Part shown: piece after piece, positions 1-7,819 of the stretch | Numbering within the stretch: the stretch's first letter is position 1 | Layout of the letters: every line of letters begins with the position of its first letter | Source: an uncultured Lachnospiraceae bacterium | Lineage (GTDB): Bacteria > Bacillota > Clostridia > Lachnospirales > Lachnospiraceae | Length of the DNA stretch: 64,000 nucleotides | NCBI GenBank assembly: GCA_910585965.1 | Contig: CAJUHH010000001.1 | Location: 372,001-436,000 of the forward strand | Direction: 5' to 3' | Position numbers and translations under genes: made by a program | The notes under the pieces: generated by a model | Seen by the model: only the letters and a program-made list of their open reading frames with translations | Database searches by the model: none | Told to the model about the DNA's origin: nothing

Positions 1-157
1 TACCAAACTGAGCCACGCGCCGTCTTGCATTGTGCTGCAACAAATAAAATAATACAATATTTTATACCCATTTGTCAATGTTTGTACTATACATTTTTTC
101 AGAATTTGATATAATTCCTTTGCATAGGTGTTTATTGGAATGGATGGTGGTGGCAGA

Positions 158-1522
158 ATGACCGGAAATATAAAAACGATGACGGATGGGAAGCCTCTTA
201 AGCTGATTTTTTCTTTCGCGCTTCCTTTAATGATAGGGAATGTATTCCAGCAGATGTATACGGTAGTGGATACAATGGTAGTAGGACAGGTGCTGGGGGT
301 CAATGCGCTGGCCGCGCTGGGGGCGTCCGATTGGCTGAATTGGATGATGCTCAGTGTGATCCAGGGATTCGCGCAGGGTTTTTCTATTTTAATGGCGCAG
401 GAATTCGGCGCGGGACATAATAAAAGGTTAAGAAAAGTGGTGGGAAATGCGATCGGCCTGTCCATTGTATGTGCGGCAGTTCTTTTGGTTTTCGGAGAGG
501 CTATCGTTTTTCCCGTTCTGAGGCTGCTGCAGACGCCGGATGCGATTATAGGGCAGTCGGTGTTATACTTGCGGATTATGTTTGCCGGAATTCCAGTGGT
601 GATGGCCTATAATCTGCTGGCTTCCATACTGCGGGCGCTGGGAGACGGAAAAGCGCCTTTGCACGCGATGATCGTGGCCGCAGTGATCAATATTGTGCTG
701 GATCTTTTGTTTGTGGTAGGATTTCGGTGGGGGATCGCCGGTGCGGCGGCGGCTACGGTCATCGCCCAGCTCAGTTCCAGTATCTATTGCTATATGCATA
801 TAAGGAAAATAGAGATTCTTTCTTTGGACAGGGAGGATTTCCGCTGGGAAAAGGAGCTGGACTGGAAATTGATTGTTCTGGGGCTTCCTATGGCATTTCA
901 AAATGCCATTATCTCGGTAGGCGGCATGATCGTACAGACGGTGGTGAACGGCTTCGGGGTTATTTTCATTGCCGGGTTTACGGCTACCAATAAGCTATAC
1001 GGGGTTTTGGAAGTGGCGGCCACATCTTATGGATATGCGATGATTACTTATGCGGGGCAGAACCTTGGAGCCGGGAAAATAGACCGAATAAAGAAAGGCA
1101 TGAAATCCGCAGTTTTGATCGCAGTGATAACGGCGGCAATGATCGCCGCTTGCATGTTGGTTTTCGGGCATGGGATATTGGGATGTTTTATTTCAGGGAC
1201 ACCGGAAGAGGTGGAAATGACGATGAAAATCGCTTATCATTATCTTGCCATTATGAGCGTCTGCCTTCCTGTTTTGTATATTCTGCATGTGGTGCGTTCC
1301 GCTTTGCAGGGGATGGGAGACACATTGCTGCCGATGGTTTCCGGGATCGCTGAATTTGTGATGCGGACGGGGACGGCCATATTGCTGCCGATGGCTATAG
1401 GAGAAGAAGGGATATTTTATGCGGAGATTCTTGCATGGATCGGGGCGGATGTGATTCTGGTGAGCAGTTACTGGATTCGTATGAAAAAACTGGAGTTTAG
1501 GAACGGAGGAAATGAAAATTGA
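158..1522 (+). CDS. MATE family multidrug/Na+ efflux transporter
   Basis: Integral membrane exporter of the MATE (DinF/NorM-like) family, which expels cationic drugs or metabolites in exchange for Na+ or H+. About 454 residues with roughly twelve hydrophobic segments in two homologous halves, the usual length. The N-terminus (MTDGKPLKLIFSFALPLMIGN) has the family opening with 'P' and 'GN..QQ' after the first helix. In-frame GTG (128) and ATG (140) lie upstream; ATG 158 was chosen because a weak GGTGGTGG precedes it and the family normally starts just before the 'MTxGxPxK' block. The stop overlaps the start of the methyltransferase downstream, so the two are probably co-transcribed. The substrate cannot be told from sequence. 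Confidence 0.88.
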   Translation: MTGNIKTMTDGKPLKLIFSFALPLMIGNVFQQMYTVVDTMVVGQVLGVNALAALGASDWLNWMMLSVIQGFAQGFSILMAQEFGAGHNKRLRKVVGNAIGLSIVCAAVLLVFGEAIVFPVLRLLQTPDAIIGQSVLYLRIMFAGIPVVMAYNLLASILRALGDGKAPLHAMIVAAVINIVLDLLFVVGFRWGIAGAAAATVIAQLSSSIYCYMHIRKIEILSLDREDFRWEKELDWKLIVLGLPMAFQNAIISVGGMIVQTVVNGFGVIFIAGFTATNKLYGVLEVAATSYGYAMITYAGQNLGAGKIDRIKKGMKSAVLIAVITAAMIAACMLVFGHGILGCFISGTPEEVEMTMKIAYHYLAIMSVCLPVLYILHVVRSALQGMGDTLLPMVSGIAEFVMRTGTAILLPMAIGEEGIFYAEILAWIGADVILVSSYWIRMKKLEFRNGGNEN

Positions 1523-2721
1523 ACAATGCAGCAGTCATTTTGAAAAAGGGAGAAGGGAGAACGATCAAAGCCGGGGGAATGTGGGTGTTTGATAATGAGA
1601 TCGATAGAATCTCCGGCTCTTTTGAAAACGGGGATATCGTGGAAGTGCATGATTTCGATGGTTATTTTATGGGTTATGGATTTATGAATACGAAATCAAA
1701 AATTACCGTAAGGATGATGTCGAGGCGCAAAGAAAACCCGGTAACGGAAGATTTGATCGAACGGAGAGTAAGGGCGGCATGGAATTACCGAAAACAGACG
1801 GTGGATACGGCCTGCTGCCGCGTAGTTTTCGGGGAAGCTGATTTTCTGCCGGGTATCGTAATTGATAAATTCTCGGATATTTTGGTAGTGGAATCGCTGG
1901 CGCTTGGAATCGATCGATGGAAACCGGTGATTTTGGATCAGTTAAAGAAGGTGCTTGCCGAAGACGGTATCGAAATCAGGGGGATTTATGAAAGAAGCGA
2001 TGCCAAGGTGAGGGAAAACGAGGGGATGGAGCGATGGAAAGGGTTTATAGGGGAACCTTTTGACACAAAAGTAAAAATCACCGAAAACGGCGTAAAATAT
2101 ATTGTGGATGTGGAGGACGGGCAGAAGACAGGTTTTTTTCTGGATCAAAAAAATAACCGGGCAGCGGTCGGGAGGCTGTGCCATGGAAAAAAAGTGCTGG
2201 ACTGCTTTACCCATACCGGTTCTTTTGCTCTCAATGCAGGAAAGGCCGGAGCATCTTCCGTCCTTGGCGTGGATGCTTCTATGACCGGGATACGGCAGGC
2301 GGAGGAAAATGCCAGGTTAAATCATCTGGAAGACAGGGTAAGGTTCTTGTGTGCGGATGTGTTCGACCTACTGCCGGAATTGGAGGAAAAAGGGGAAAGA
2401 TTTGATGTCGTGATCTTAGACCCGCCCGCATTTACGAAGTCCAGGGGATCCGTAAAAAACGCGGTGAAAGGCTACAGGGAGATTAACATGAGGGGATTAA
2501 GGCTGGTGGAAGAAGGAGGTTTTCTGGCGACTTGTTCCTGCTCCCATTTCATGGAACCGGAACTGTTTGCAAAAACGATCAGAGAGGCAGCAAAAAGCGC
2601 CCATAAGAGGTTAAAGCAGGTGGAATTCCGTACACAGGCGCCGGATCACCCGATTTTATGGGCGGCAAATGAATCTTACTATTTGAAGTTTTATATTTTC
2701 CAGGTATGCAGTGAATTATAA
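1519..2721 (+). CDS. rlmI: Class I rRNA large-subunit methyltransferase, RlmI/RlmK-like
   Basis: SAM-dependent methyltransferase of the PUA-containing YccW/RlmI family, whose E. coli member makes m5C1962 in 23S rRNA. Residues ~1-75 form the PUA domain (KKGEGRTIKAGG...WVFDNEI). The Rossmann SAM-binding motif is near 230 (LDCFTHTGSFALNAGKAGA), and the catalytic/substrate motif is 'LDPPAFTKS' near 305. The C-terminus has the 'CSCSHF' cysteine motif expected of m5C enzymes. Length 400 is typical. Start is TTG at 1519, overlapping the stop of the MATE gene by four bases and preceded by GGAGG, indicating translational coupling. It converges with the VanZ-like gene and overlaps its 3' end by 6 bp. 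Exact target base is by homology of family only. Confidence 0.88.
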   Translation: MNNAAVILKKGEGRTIKAGGMWVFDNEIDRISGSFENGDIVEVHDFDGYFMGYGFMNTKSKITVRMMSRRKENPVTEDLIERRVRAAWNYRKQTVDTACCRVVFGEADFLPGIVIDKFSDILVVESLALGIDRWKPVILDQLKKVLAEDGIEIRGIYERSDAKVRENEGMERWKGFIGEPFDTKVKITENGVKYIVDVEDGQKTGFFLDQKNNRAAVGRLCHGKKVLDCFTHTGSFALNAGKAGASSVLGVDASMTGIRQAEENARLNHLEDRVRFLCADVFDLLPELEEKGERFDVVILDPPAFTKSRGSVKNAVKGYREINMRGLRLVEEGGFLATCSCSHFMEPELFAKTIREAAKSAHKRLKQVEFRTQAPDHPILWAANESYYLKFYIFQVCSEL

Positions 2722-3378
2722 AGGCATGCCTATTGCGGAGTCCCAGATAATATCCCATATGGCATTGGAAATAAAAGGCGTAATCAAAAAAGTAACCAGC
2801 CAGGGAGTGAAGAAATAAATATAAATTTCCTCTCTGGCAAGTTTTTTACGCTGAGGATTATTCGTCTGGGAATGCATGCGTTTCATGAAATGCATGTTTT
2901 TGATCAGAAGGAAAAGGCAATAACCGACCATAGCTCCCAGAAGATTCATGATAATGTCCGTAATGTCCGTAACGGCCGTAGTGGCAAGGCAGAAAACCTG
3001 GGACATTTCGATCAGGACGGAAAACAGCAGGATATAAAGAAAAACTTTTTTAGGCGGCTGGAACTGTTTCCATAGGGTCGGGAGCAGCAGCCCAAGGGGC
3101 ATAAAAAGAAAAAAGCTCTGGATATAATGGTTAAGATCGTCCATAAATCCATAAAAAGGAATAAAATTAAACTGTGGGTCAAAATTAATCTGATACAAAG
3201 AAGGGGTATCTGTAGACATCAGTATGGAACAAATGGCCAAAGCATACAAATATAAGCCAAACTGATGCCGTTTGGGCAGTTTATATTTTCTGAAAATGAT
3301 CTGCAAGATGATCATAAAAGGTATCACACCTATATATGCGGCAAATGTGTTGACACACAATACAGTGAAATCAGACAT
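2716..3378 (-). CDS. VanZ family membrane protein
   Basis: Small polytopic membrane protein of 220 residues with about five hydrophobic segments and the VanZ-like core: a loop of acidic/aromatic residues before 'FFLFMPLGLLLPTLWKQF', then a helix with 'SVLIEMSQVFCL' and 'DITDIIMNLLGAMVGY'. That 'E..Q......D..D...N..G...G' pattern is the family hallmark. VanZ itself gives low-level teicoplanin resistance; most family members have no proven role. A GGGAGG ribosome site precedes ATG. The gene is transcribed alone, opposite to the methyltransferase. Confidence 0.85.
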   Translation of the reverse strand: MSDFTVLCVNTFAAYIGVIPFMIILQIIFRKYKLPKRHQFGLYLYALAICSILMSTDTPSLYQINFDPQFNFIPFYGFMDDLNHYIQSFFLFMPLGLLLPTLWKQFQPPKKVFLYILLFSVLIEMSQVFCLATTAVTDITDIIMNLLGAMVGYCLFLLIKNMHFMKRMHSQTNNPQRKKLAREEIYIYFFTPWLVTFLITPFISNAIWDIIWDSAIGMPL

Positions 3379-3538
3379 TTTTATCCTCCCGGTATATACT
3401 ACTGATAGTAAAGTCTAATTCAGTATAATACAGTGATATTATTTCTTTGTAAATAAAAATTAGAAATTTTTCTTAATATATTACATTATACACCTTTTTC
3501 CGTAAAGCACAATTACAAGATTTTTCAAAATTACTGGA

Positions 3539-3697
3539 GCATTCAATCAGATTTCACTAATGAAATGGAGAATGCTTATGAACTCGATCGGGTCGGAAAC
3601 AACGGACATCCTGTCCTATGTTTCCTGACATTGCCATCTATGGCAATGTCACCCTGGTTTTGTGAGCATTTCATAAGTGAAATTGCTGATTGAATGC
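3539..3697. repeat. 159-bp imperfect palindromic element (MITE-like or structured RNA)
   Basis: Outer arms of about 29-31 bp at 3539-3567 and 3667-3697 (left arm begins GCATTCAATCAG; right arm ends CTGATTGAATGC) are near-perfect reverse complements. Between them lies a second perfect hairpin (GACATTGCC/GGCAATGTC). No coding frame is credible inside. It sits in the 545-bp gap 3379-3923, which otherwise holds only AT-rich promoter-like DNA upstream of the VanZ gene and the small-protein gene. No clear target-site duplication is visible. Could be a short non-autonomous insertion or a structured transcript. Confidence 0.6.
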
Positions 3698-3923
3698 AAC
3701 AGTAAAAAATGCCATTCCCTGCCAGGCTCTATCTCCAACCGATACGACTCCCTCTCCCCATGCAGCATACCATCTGCAAGAATTGGTTTTTATACTTTAA
3801 AAAAGGGGAATGGAATAAAGTGGCTGACTGATATATCTCTTTAAGCTAAATAATAAGAAAGAGAACAGGCAGCTATGTTTCAGAAAAGTGTTGTCTGGGA
3901 AATATTAAGAAAGAGGTGGAAAG

Positions 3924-4142
3924 ATGGATAATAATCAGCTTCCGATTGGGCTGGGGCTTTCTCTGGCAATGAACCAGAAGGCGATGGATAGATTTGCCAA
4001 TATGACTGAAGCGGAAAAAGAGCAGGCGATTGCAAAAAGCAGAGGCGTAAAGTCAAAAAGGGAAATGGACCGTATCGTCAGTTCGCTGGCTGAAGACGAT
4101 GATGAGGATCTGAAAGGGTTTTTCAGCGGGACAAAGATATAA
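3924..4142 (+). CDS. Conserved small protein, unknown function (72 aa)
   Basis: Not assigned to a named family. The 72-residue protein begins with a short hydrophobic stretch 'LPIGLGLSLAMN', followed by a helical charged segment (MTEAEKEQAI..SRGVKSKREMDRIVSSL) and an acidic run EDDDED near the C-terminus. I recall similar small hypothetical proteins in Clostridia but cannot name one. AGAGGTGG precedes the ATG and a strong rho-independent terminator follows at 4171-4211, so it is a genuine monocistronic gene. There is no signal peptide or transmembrane helix. Confidence 0.75.
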   Translation: MDNNQLPIGLGLSLAMNQKAMDRFANMTEAEKEQAIAKSRGVKSKREMDRIVSSLAEDDDEDLKGFFSGTKI

Positions 4143-4170
4143 TAAGATGTATAGGAGAGAGGATTCAAAA

Positions 4171-4211
4171 CCAAAAACGGCTATGTCCTGAAAAAGGAGG
4201 CCGTTTTTTGG
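4171..4211 (+). terminator. Rho-independent terminator of the 72-aa gene
   Basis: Stem CCAAAAACGGC / GCCGTTTTTTGG with a loop of about 18 nt and a T-run on the + strand, 30 bp after the stop codon. Its loop and stem closely resemble the terminator at 9418-9460. Confidence 0.85.
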
Positions 4212-4364
4212 CATTTAAAGTTGGACTGTGAAAAGTTCTTTGTCCGGCTTCTTGAAAGAAATGGTTATGTTTATTCTTCCTTTGCTGCATATTTATTATG
4301 TTTTTCGTAAGTATCAAAAGTGAATTATAAAACGAAAAAATAAGATTCTATTTGCTGTCGCATC

Positions 4365-4392
4365 TTGTAAAACGCTGTCACTATGATAGAAT
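4365..4392 (+). promoter_or_regulatory. Candidate promoter of the type I toxin-like mRNA
   Basis: TTGTAA (4365-4370), 16-bp spacer, TAGAAT (4387-4392). The predicted start near 4400 coincides with GGTGTTACC, the left arm of an inverted repeat (4400-4430) whose partner is at 4673-4701. The 5' leader also carries AAAATGAGTACATTTT, a small hairpin at 4436-4451. Confidence 0.5.
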
Positions 4393-4483
4393 AGATACGG
4401 GTGTTACCAAAACGGATAGCGGTTCGCCTTTTGCCAAAATGAGTACATTTTGAGAGCTTCCAGTACCGGAGGAGGGGATACAT

Positions 4484-4647
4484 ATGGAAAATAAAGCGGA
4501 AGGTAAGCACTATTGGTGTTCGGAATGATTTTGGAATTAGTCGGTATTGTAGTGACGGTCATCAGCATCATTGTCACGATAATCAGTATCTGGCAGACCA
4601 GAAGAAATAAAAGACATCAAAAAAGCAACCGCCCAGACCAAAGTTAG
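4484..4647 (+). pseudogene. Type I toxin-like small membrane peptide, probably frameshifted
   Basis: A GGAGGAGGGG ribosome site precedes ATG 4484, which opens a 14-codon frame ending in TGA at 4526. That TGA overlaps ATG 4525 of a second frame (4525-4647, 40 aa). The second frame encodes one hydrophobic helix (LVGIVVTVISIIVTIISIW) and a basic tail (RRNKRHQK), the architecture of Fst/TxpA/BsrG-like or putative holin-like toxins. Adding one G to the GG at 4515-4516 would fuse both frames into a coherent 54-residue protein (..KHYWVFGMILELVG..), so a one-base deletion is likely. Alternatively the first frame is a coupled leader peptide. It overlaps a bidirectional terminator and a convergent RNA (4615-4710). 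Confidence 0.6.
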
Positions 4648-4710
4648 GTTGCCTTTTTGAGCTACTATAACTAAGGCGAACCGTTGCTTCACGGTAACAC
4701 CTTTTTCTAT
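4615..4710 (-). ncRNA. Candidate type I antitoxin RNA
   Basis: On the minus strand, TTGACG (4740-4745), a 17-bp spacer and TAGCAT (4717-4722) form a good promoter with a predicted start near 4710. The RNA would run leftward to the terminator at 4619-4658. Its 5' part (4701-4673) starts GGTGTTACC..., nearly repeating the 5' end of the toxin mRNA (4400-4430), so the two convergent transcripts share a 5' sequence and are complementary at their 3' ends. This layout resembles the par locus of pAD1 (Fst/RNA II) and TxpA/RatA. Presence of RNA is inferred, not observed. Confidence 0.55.
4619..4658. terminator. Bidirectional terminator shared by toxin mRNA and convergent RNA
   Basis: A-run, GCAACC / GGTTGC stem with 16-nt loop, then T-run; it works on both strands. 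The toxin stop codon lies in the right arm. Both transcripts would contain this stem, giving them a complementary pairing region. Confidence 0.7.
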
Positions 4711-4858
4711 AAGATTATGCTAGCACTTATCAATGCTTCCGTCAACAACTTTTCACATCATGGAATTTTAAGCGCATTGTTGACATTAAAACTATGGTCG
4801 ATGGCATGGACGCATTTTGTGAAAATGGGGAAATAGAAATTTATAAGTAAAATAATAC

Positions 4859-4887
4859 TTGACAAATGCTTTTAAGATGATTAAGAT
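4859..4887 (+). promoter_or_regulatory. Sigma-A promoter of the beta-glucoside operon
   Basis: TTGACA (4859-4864), 17-bp spacer, TAAGAT (4882-4887). The expected transcript starts just before the RAT element at 4894. Confidence 0.85.
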
Positions 4888-4893
4888 TTTATT

Positions 4894-4924
4894 AAAGTGT
4901 TACTGGTGAAGCAGGCATGACTGG
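4894..4924 (+). promoter_or_regulatory. RAT (ribonucleic antiterminator) site for LicT-type protein
   Basis: The segment includes GTGTTACTGGTGAAGCAGGC, closely following the BglG/LicT/SacY RAT consensus (GGATTGTTACTGcwwwwGCAGGCAAAACC). It overlaps the left arm of the terminator at 4913-4964, so RAT folding and terminator folding are mutually exclusive. Confidence 0.85.
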
Positions 4925-4964
4925 AAGAATGTACAAAGTACATTTTTTAAGTCGTGCCTTTTTT
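4913..4964 (+). terminator. Leader terminator controlled by RAT
   Basis: AGGCATGACT pairs with AGTCGTGCCT and is followed by a T-run (4958-4964). Without the antiterminator protein this would stop transcription before licT-bglP-bglA. It contains an internal hairpin (GTACAAAGTAC). Confidence 0.85.
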
Positions 4965-5036
4965 GCGTAACCCCATGCAGAAAAAAATCACTGTAAAGCA
5001 AAATGCAGGGAATGAATGAAAGGAGAGAAAATATCC

Positions 5037-5870
5037 GTGAAATTAATGAAAGCACTGAACAACAATGTAGCATTGGTGCAGGATAAGAATGGGCAGGAGG
5101 CGGTTGTCATGGGTAAAGGCGTTGCTTTCAATGCAAAGCCTGGCGATCCGGTTCGTGAATTCCTTATTGAAAAGCATTTTGTACTGAACGGGGACGGCGG
5201 AAAGAAAGATTTTGACAGCCTCTTAAAGCGTATTACTGTGGATGATATCGAACTGGCCAGCGGTATTATCCGGGAAGGCGAGGAGCTGTTGGGATACCGC
5301 TGTAATGATAGTATTCTGCTGACATTATCAGATCACTTAGGGATGCTGCTGGAACGCATGAAGAAAGGAATTCATTTCGGGACGCCTCTGGAATGGGACA
5401 TCAAATTGATTTATCCGAAAGAATACCAGTTTGCGAAGAAAGCTGTGGCAGATTTAAGCAAAAAAACAGGTTATGAAATCCCGGAGCAGGAAGCTGCCTT
5501 TATTGTCCTGCATTTCATCAATGCGAATTCCAGCGGGAAGGGCATGGAAGAGACCATGATGTACACGAAGATTATTCAGAATATTCTGAATATCAGTAAG
5601 CTGCATTATGGACGGGAGTTTCGGGAGGATAATTTTGATGTAAGCCGTTTTGTCACTCATGTGCGTTATTTTGTAAAGCGGCAGATGAAAGGGGAACGGC
5701 TTGAAGTTGATGAATCGATTGCAGCGGTGATTGCGGAGAAATGTCCCGAAGACCATAAGTGCGCCATGAAGATATCCCGGTTCTTGCATACCGCCTATGG
5801 ATGGGAAGTCAGCGAAGGCGAGGAGCTTTATCTGACGCTTCATTTAAATCGGATGAATGTGCATAGTTAA
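5037..5870 (+). CDS. licT: LicT/BglG family transcriptional antiterminator
   Basis: RNA-binding antiterminator that, when sugar is present, binds the RAT upstream (4894-4924) and prevents termination. Residues 1-55 are the CAT RNA-binding domain (MKALNNNVALVQDKNGQEAV, GKGVAF). Two PTS regulation domains follow, with conserved histidines in 'LSDHLGMLLERMKKG' and 'IVLHFINA' (PRD1) and in PRD2; they are phosphorylated by HPr and by the cognate EIIB. GTG 5037 was chosen because AAAGGAGAG lies 12 bp upstream and it gives the standard family N-terminus; 277 residues is normal. It is first gene of the bgl operon, 39 bp before the permease gene, so the regulator controls its own transcript. Confidence 0.93.
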   Translation: MKLMKALNNNVALVQDKNGQEAVVMGKGVAFNAKPGDPVREFLIEKHFVLNGDGGKKDFDSLLKRITVDDIELASGIIREGEELLGYRCNDSILLTLSDHLGMLLERMKKGIHFGTPLEWDIKLIYPKEYQFAKKAVADLSKKTGYEIPEQEAAFIVLHFINANSSGKGMEETMMYTKIIQNILNISKLHYGREFREDNFDVSRFVTHVRYFVKRQMKGERLEVDESIAAVIAEKCPEDHKCAMKISRFLHTAYGWEVSEGEELYLTLHLNRMNVHS

Positions 5871-5909
5871 AGGGTGAATAAGTAAATGAAAAAATAAGGA
5901 GTGTGCCGT

Positions 5910-7802
5910 ATGAAATATTTAGAGGAAGCAAAACAGATTGTTGCCTTAGTGGGCGGGGAAAATAATATCAGCAGTCTGGTGCATTGCGCCACAAGGCTGC
6001 GCTTTGAGTTGAAAGATGAAGGAAAGGCAGATAAGGATGGCTTAAACAAGCTTTCCTATGTATTGCAGGTTGTGATAAGCGGCGGCCAGTACCAGGTTGT
6101 AATCGGCCCTGCGGTTCATGATTATTATGAAGCGATCTTGTCTGTTGCCAAAGTGGGCGGCAGAAACGGAAGCGCCGAAAAGGAGGAAGGAAAGAAACAA
6201 AATCTTATGAACCGGGCTATGAAGGTGATTTCAGGAGCTTTCTCGCCTTTGATTCCGGCATTGGCAGGAGCCGGTATGGTGAAGGCTCTTTTAACCCTTT
6301 TTACCGAGTTTGGGATTATGGGTTATGAAGATTCCACTTATCTTATTTTGTCAGCTGCCGGGAATGCAGTCTTTTATTTCCTGCCAGTTTTCCTTGGAAT
6401 TACCCTTTCCAAGCAGTTCGGGGCGAATCCTTATGTGGGAGGGACGATCGGGGCTGCTCTTTTAGAACCTAATTTTACAGGGCTTTTAAGCGCCGAAGGA
6501 ACAAATTTCCTCGGGATTCCGGTAACGCCTATTGACTATGCCGCAACTATTTTCCCGATTTTTATTGCGGTAATGATCTATAGCCTGTTGGAGAAAGGAT
6601 TGAAAAAGATTATTAAGCAGGAACTTCAGCTCTTTTTGGTTCCGATGCTTTCTATGATGGTTATGGTTCCCTTTACAGTGATACTTTTTGGTCCTTTTGG
6701 AACCACCGTCGGCAATGCGGTATCGGATGTGGTCGTAGCGCTCTTCAATTTTAACAGCCTGATCGCAGGGCTTCTTTTGGGCGCGGCTTATCCTTTCCTC
6801 ACCATGCTCGGGCTCCACTGGGGCTTTACGCCGGTGACGTTGCAGAATCTGGAGCTTTTTGGCGGCGATGTGCTGGAGGGGGCGGCTGTCTGTGCGGTAT
6901 TTGCGCAGATCGGCATTGCTATCGGTGTTTACCTGAAAGGAAAGAAGCATTCGAAAATCCGCGAAGTTGCAGGTCCCACAATTATTACAGGAATTTGTGC
7001 TGGTGTGACGGAACCAATTCTTTATGGTATTGTAATGAATTATAAAAGACTGATGGCGGTGGTGGCGATTGCCGGAGGTTTGGGCGGGGCGATCAATGGT
7101 GCGTTTCATGTAACCTGCGATGCCTATGTGTTCCATAATATTTTTGCGCTTGCCATGCAGACCTATTCTCCTTTTGCAGGATATCTTGCGGGAATTACAG
7201 CAGCTCTTGCGGCTGGCCTTGTCCTTACTTATTTCTGGGGAATAACAGAGAATGATAAAGCGGATTTCGAAGTCGCTGTTCCTGACGGACAGAAGGACGG
7301 AGGGAAGAACGTCGCACAGGAAACGGCGAAGTCTGGAAAAAGTGGGCAGGTTATGGAGATCCATTCCCCGTTGTCAGGAGAAGTGATGGAATTAAAGGAT
7401 GTACCCGATGAAGTATTTGCAAGCGGCGTGGCCGGACAGGGCATTGCGGTAAACCCTTCCGCCGGTGAAGTAAAGGCTCCCTGTAATGGTGTGGTTTCTG
7501 TGCTTTTCCCTTCAAAACATGCGATTGGAATTGCGGCAGAGGATGGCACGGAGCGATTGATCCATGTCGGGCTCAATACGGTCATGTTAGATGGAGCTGG
7601 CTTTGAAGCGCTGGTGGAACAGGGCGATAAGGTACGGGAAGGACAGCCGCTTTTAAGATTTGATATGGATTTTATCAGGAAACAGGGCTATTCTTTGGTT
7701 TCTCCCATTTTGGTGACGAATGCGGATGATTTCCAGCAAATACGGCTTCTGGGCAAAAAACAGGTGGAAGCAGGGGAAGCGGTTTATGAGGTGATCGGAT
7801 AA
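5910..7802 (+). CDS. bglP: PTS beta-glucoside transporter EIIBCA
   Basis: Phosphotransferase permease that imports and phosphorylates aryl-beta-glucosides or cellobiose-type sugars. Domain order B-C-A in 630 residues: EIIB with phospho-Cys26 (HCATRLRF), EIIC with about ten membrane segments (residues ~100-460, including the GITE/'GVTEPILYG' substrate loop), a linker, then EIIA with phospho-His552 (IHVGLNT). ATG 5910 follows AAGGAG; the in-frame GTG at 5901 is within the ribosome site. Located between licT and the GH1 gene in a RAT-controlled operon, which supports beta-glucoside specificity. EIIB probably also phosphorylates and inactivates LicT when no sugar is present. Confidence 0.94.
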   Translation: MKYLEEAKQIVALVGGENNISSLVHCATRLRFELKDEGKADKDGLNKLSYVLQVVISGGQYQVVIGPAVHDYYEAILSVAKVGGRNGSAEKEEGKKQNLMNRAMKVISGAFSPLIPALAGAGMVKALLTLFTEFGIMGYEDSTYLILSAAGNAVFYFLPVFLGITLSKQFGANPYVGGTIGAALLEPNFTGLLSAEGTNFLGIPVTPIDYAATIFPIFIAVMIYSLLEKGLKKIIKQELQLFLVPMLSMMVMVPFTVILFGPFGTTVGNAVSDVVVALFNFNSLIAGLLLGAAYPFLTMLGLHWGFTPVTLQNLELFGGDVLEGAAVCAVFAQIGIAIGVYLKGKKHSKIREVAGPTIITGICAGVTEPILYGIVMNYKRLMAVVAIAGGLGGAINGAFHVTCDAYVFHNIFALAMQTYSPFAGYLAGITAALAAGLVLTYFWGITENDKADFEVAVPDGQKDGGKNVAQETAKSGKSGQVMEIHSPLSGEVMELKDVPDEVFASGVAGQGIAVNPSAGEVKAPCNGVVSVLFPSKHAIGIAAEDGTERLIHVGLNTVMLDGAGFEALVEQGDKVREGQPLLRFDMDFIRKQGYSLVSPILVTNADDFQQIRLLGKKQVEAGEAVYEVIG

Positions 7803-7819
7803 CGGGAAAGGAGATGGCC

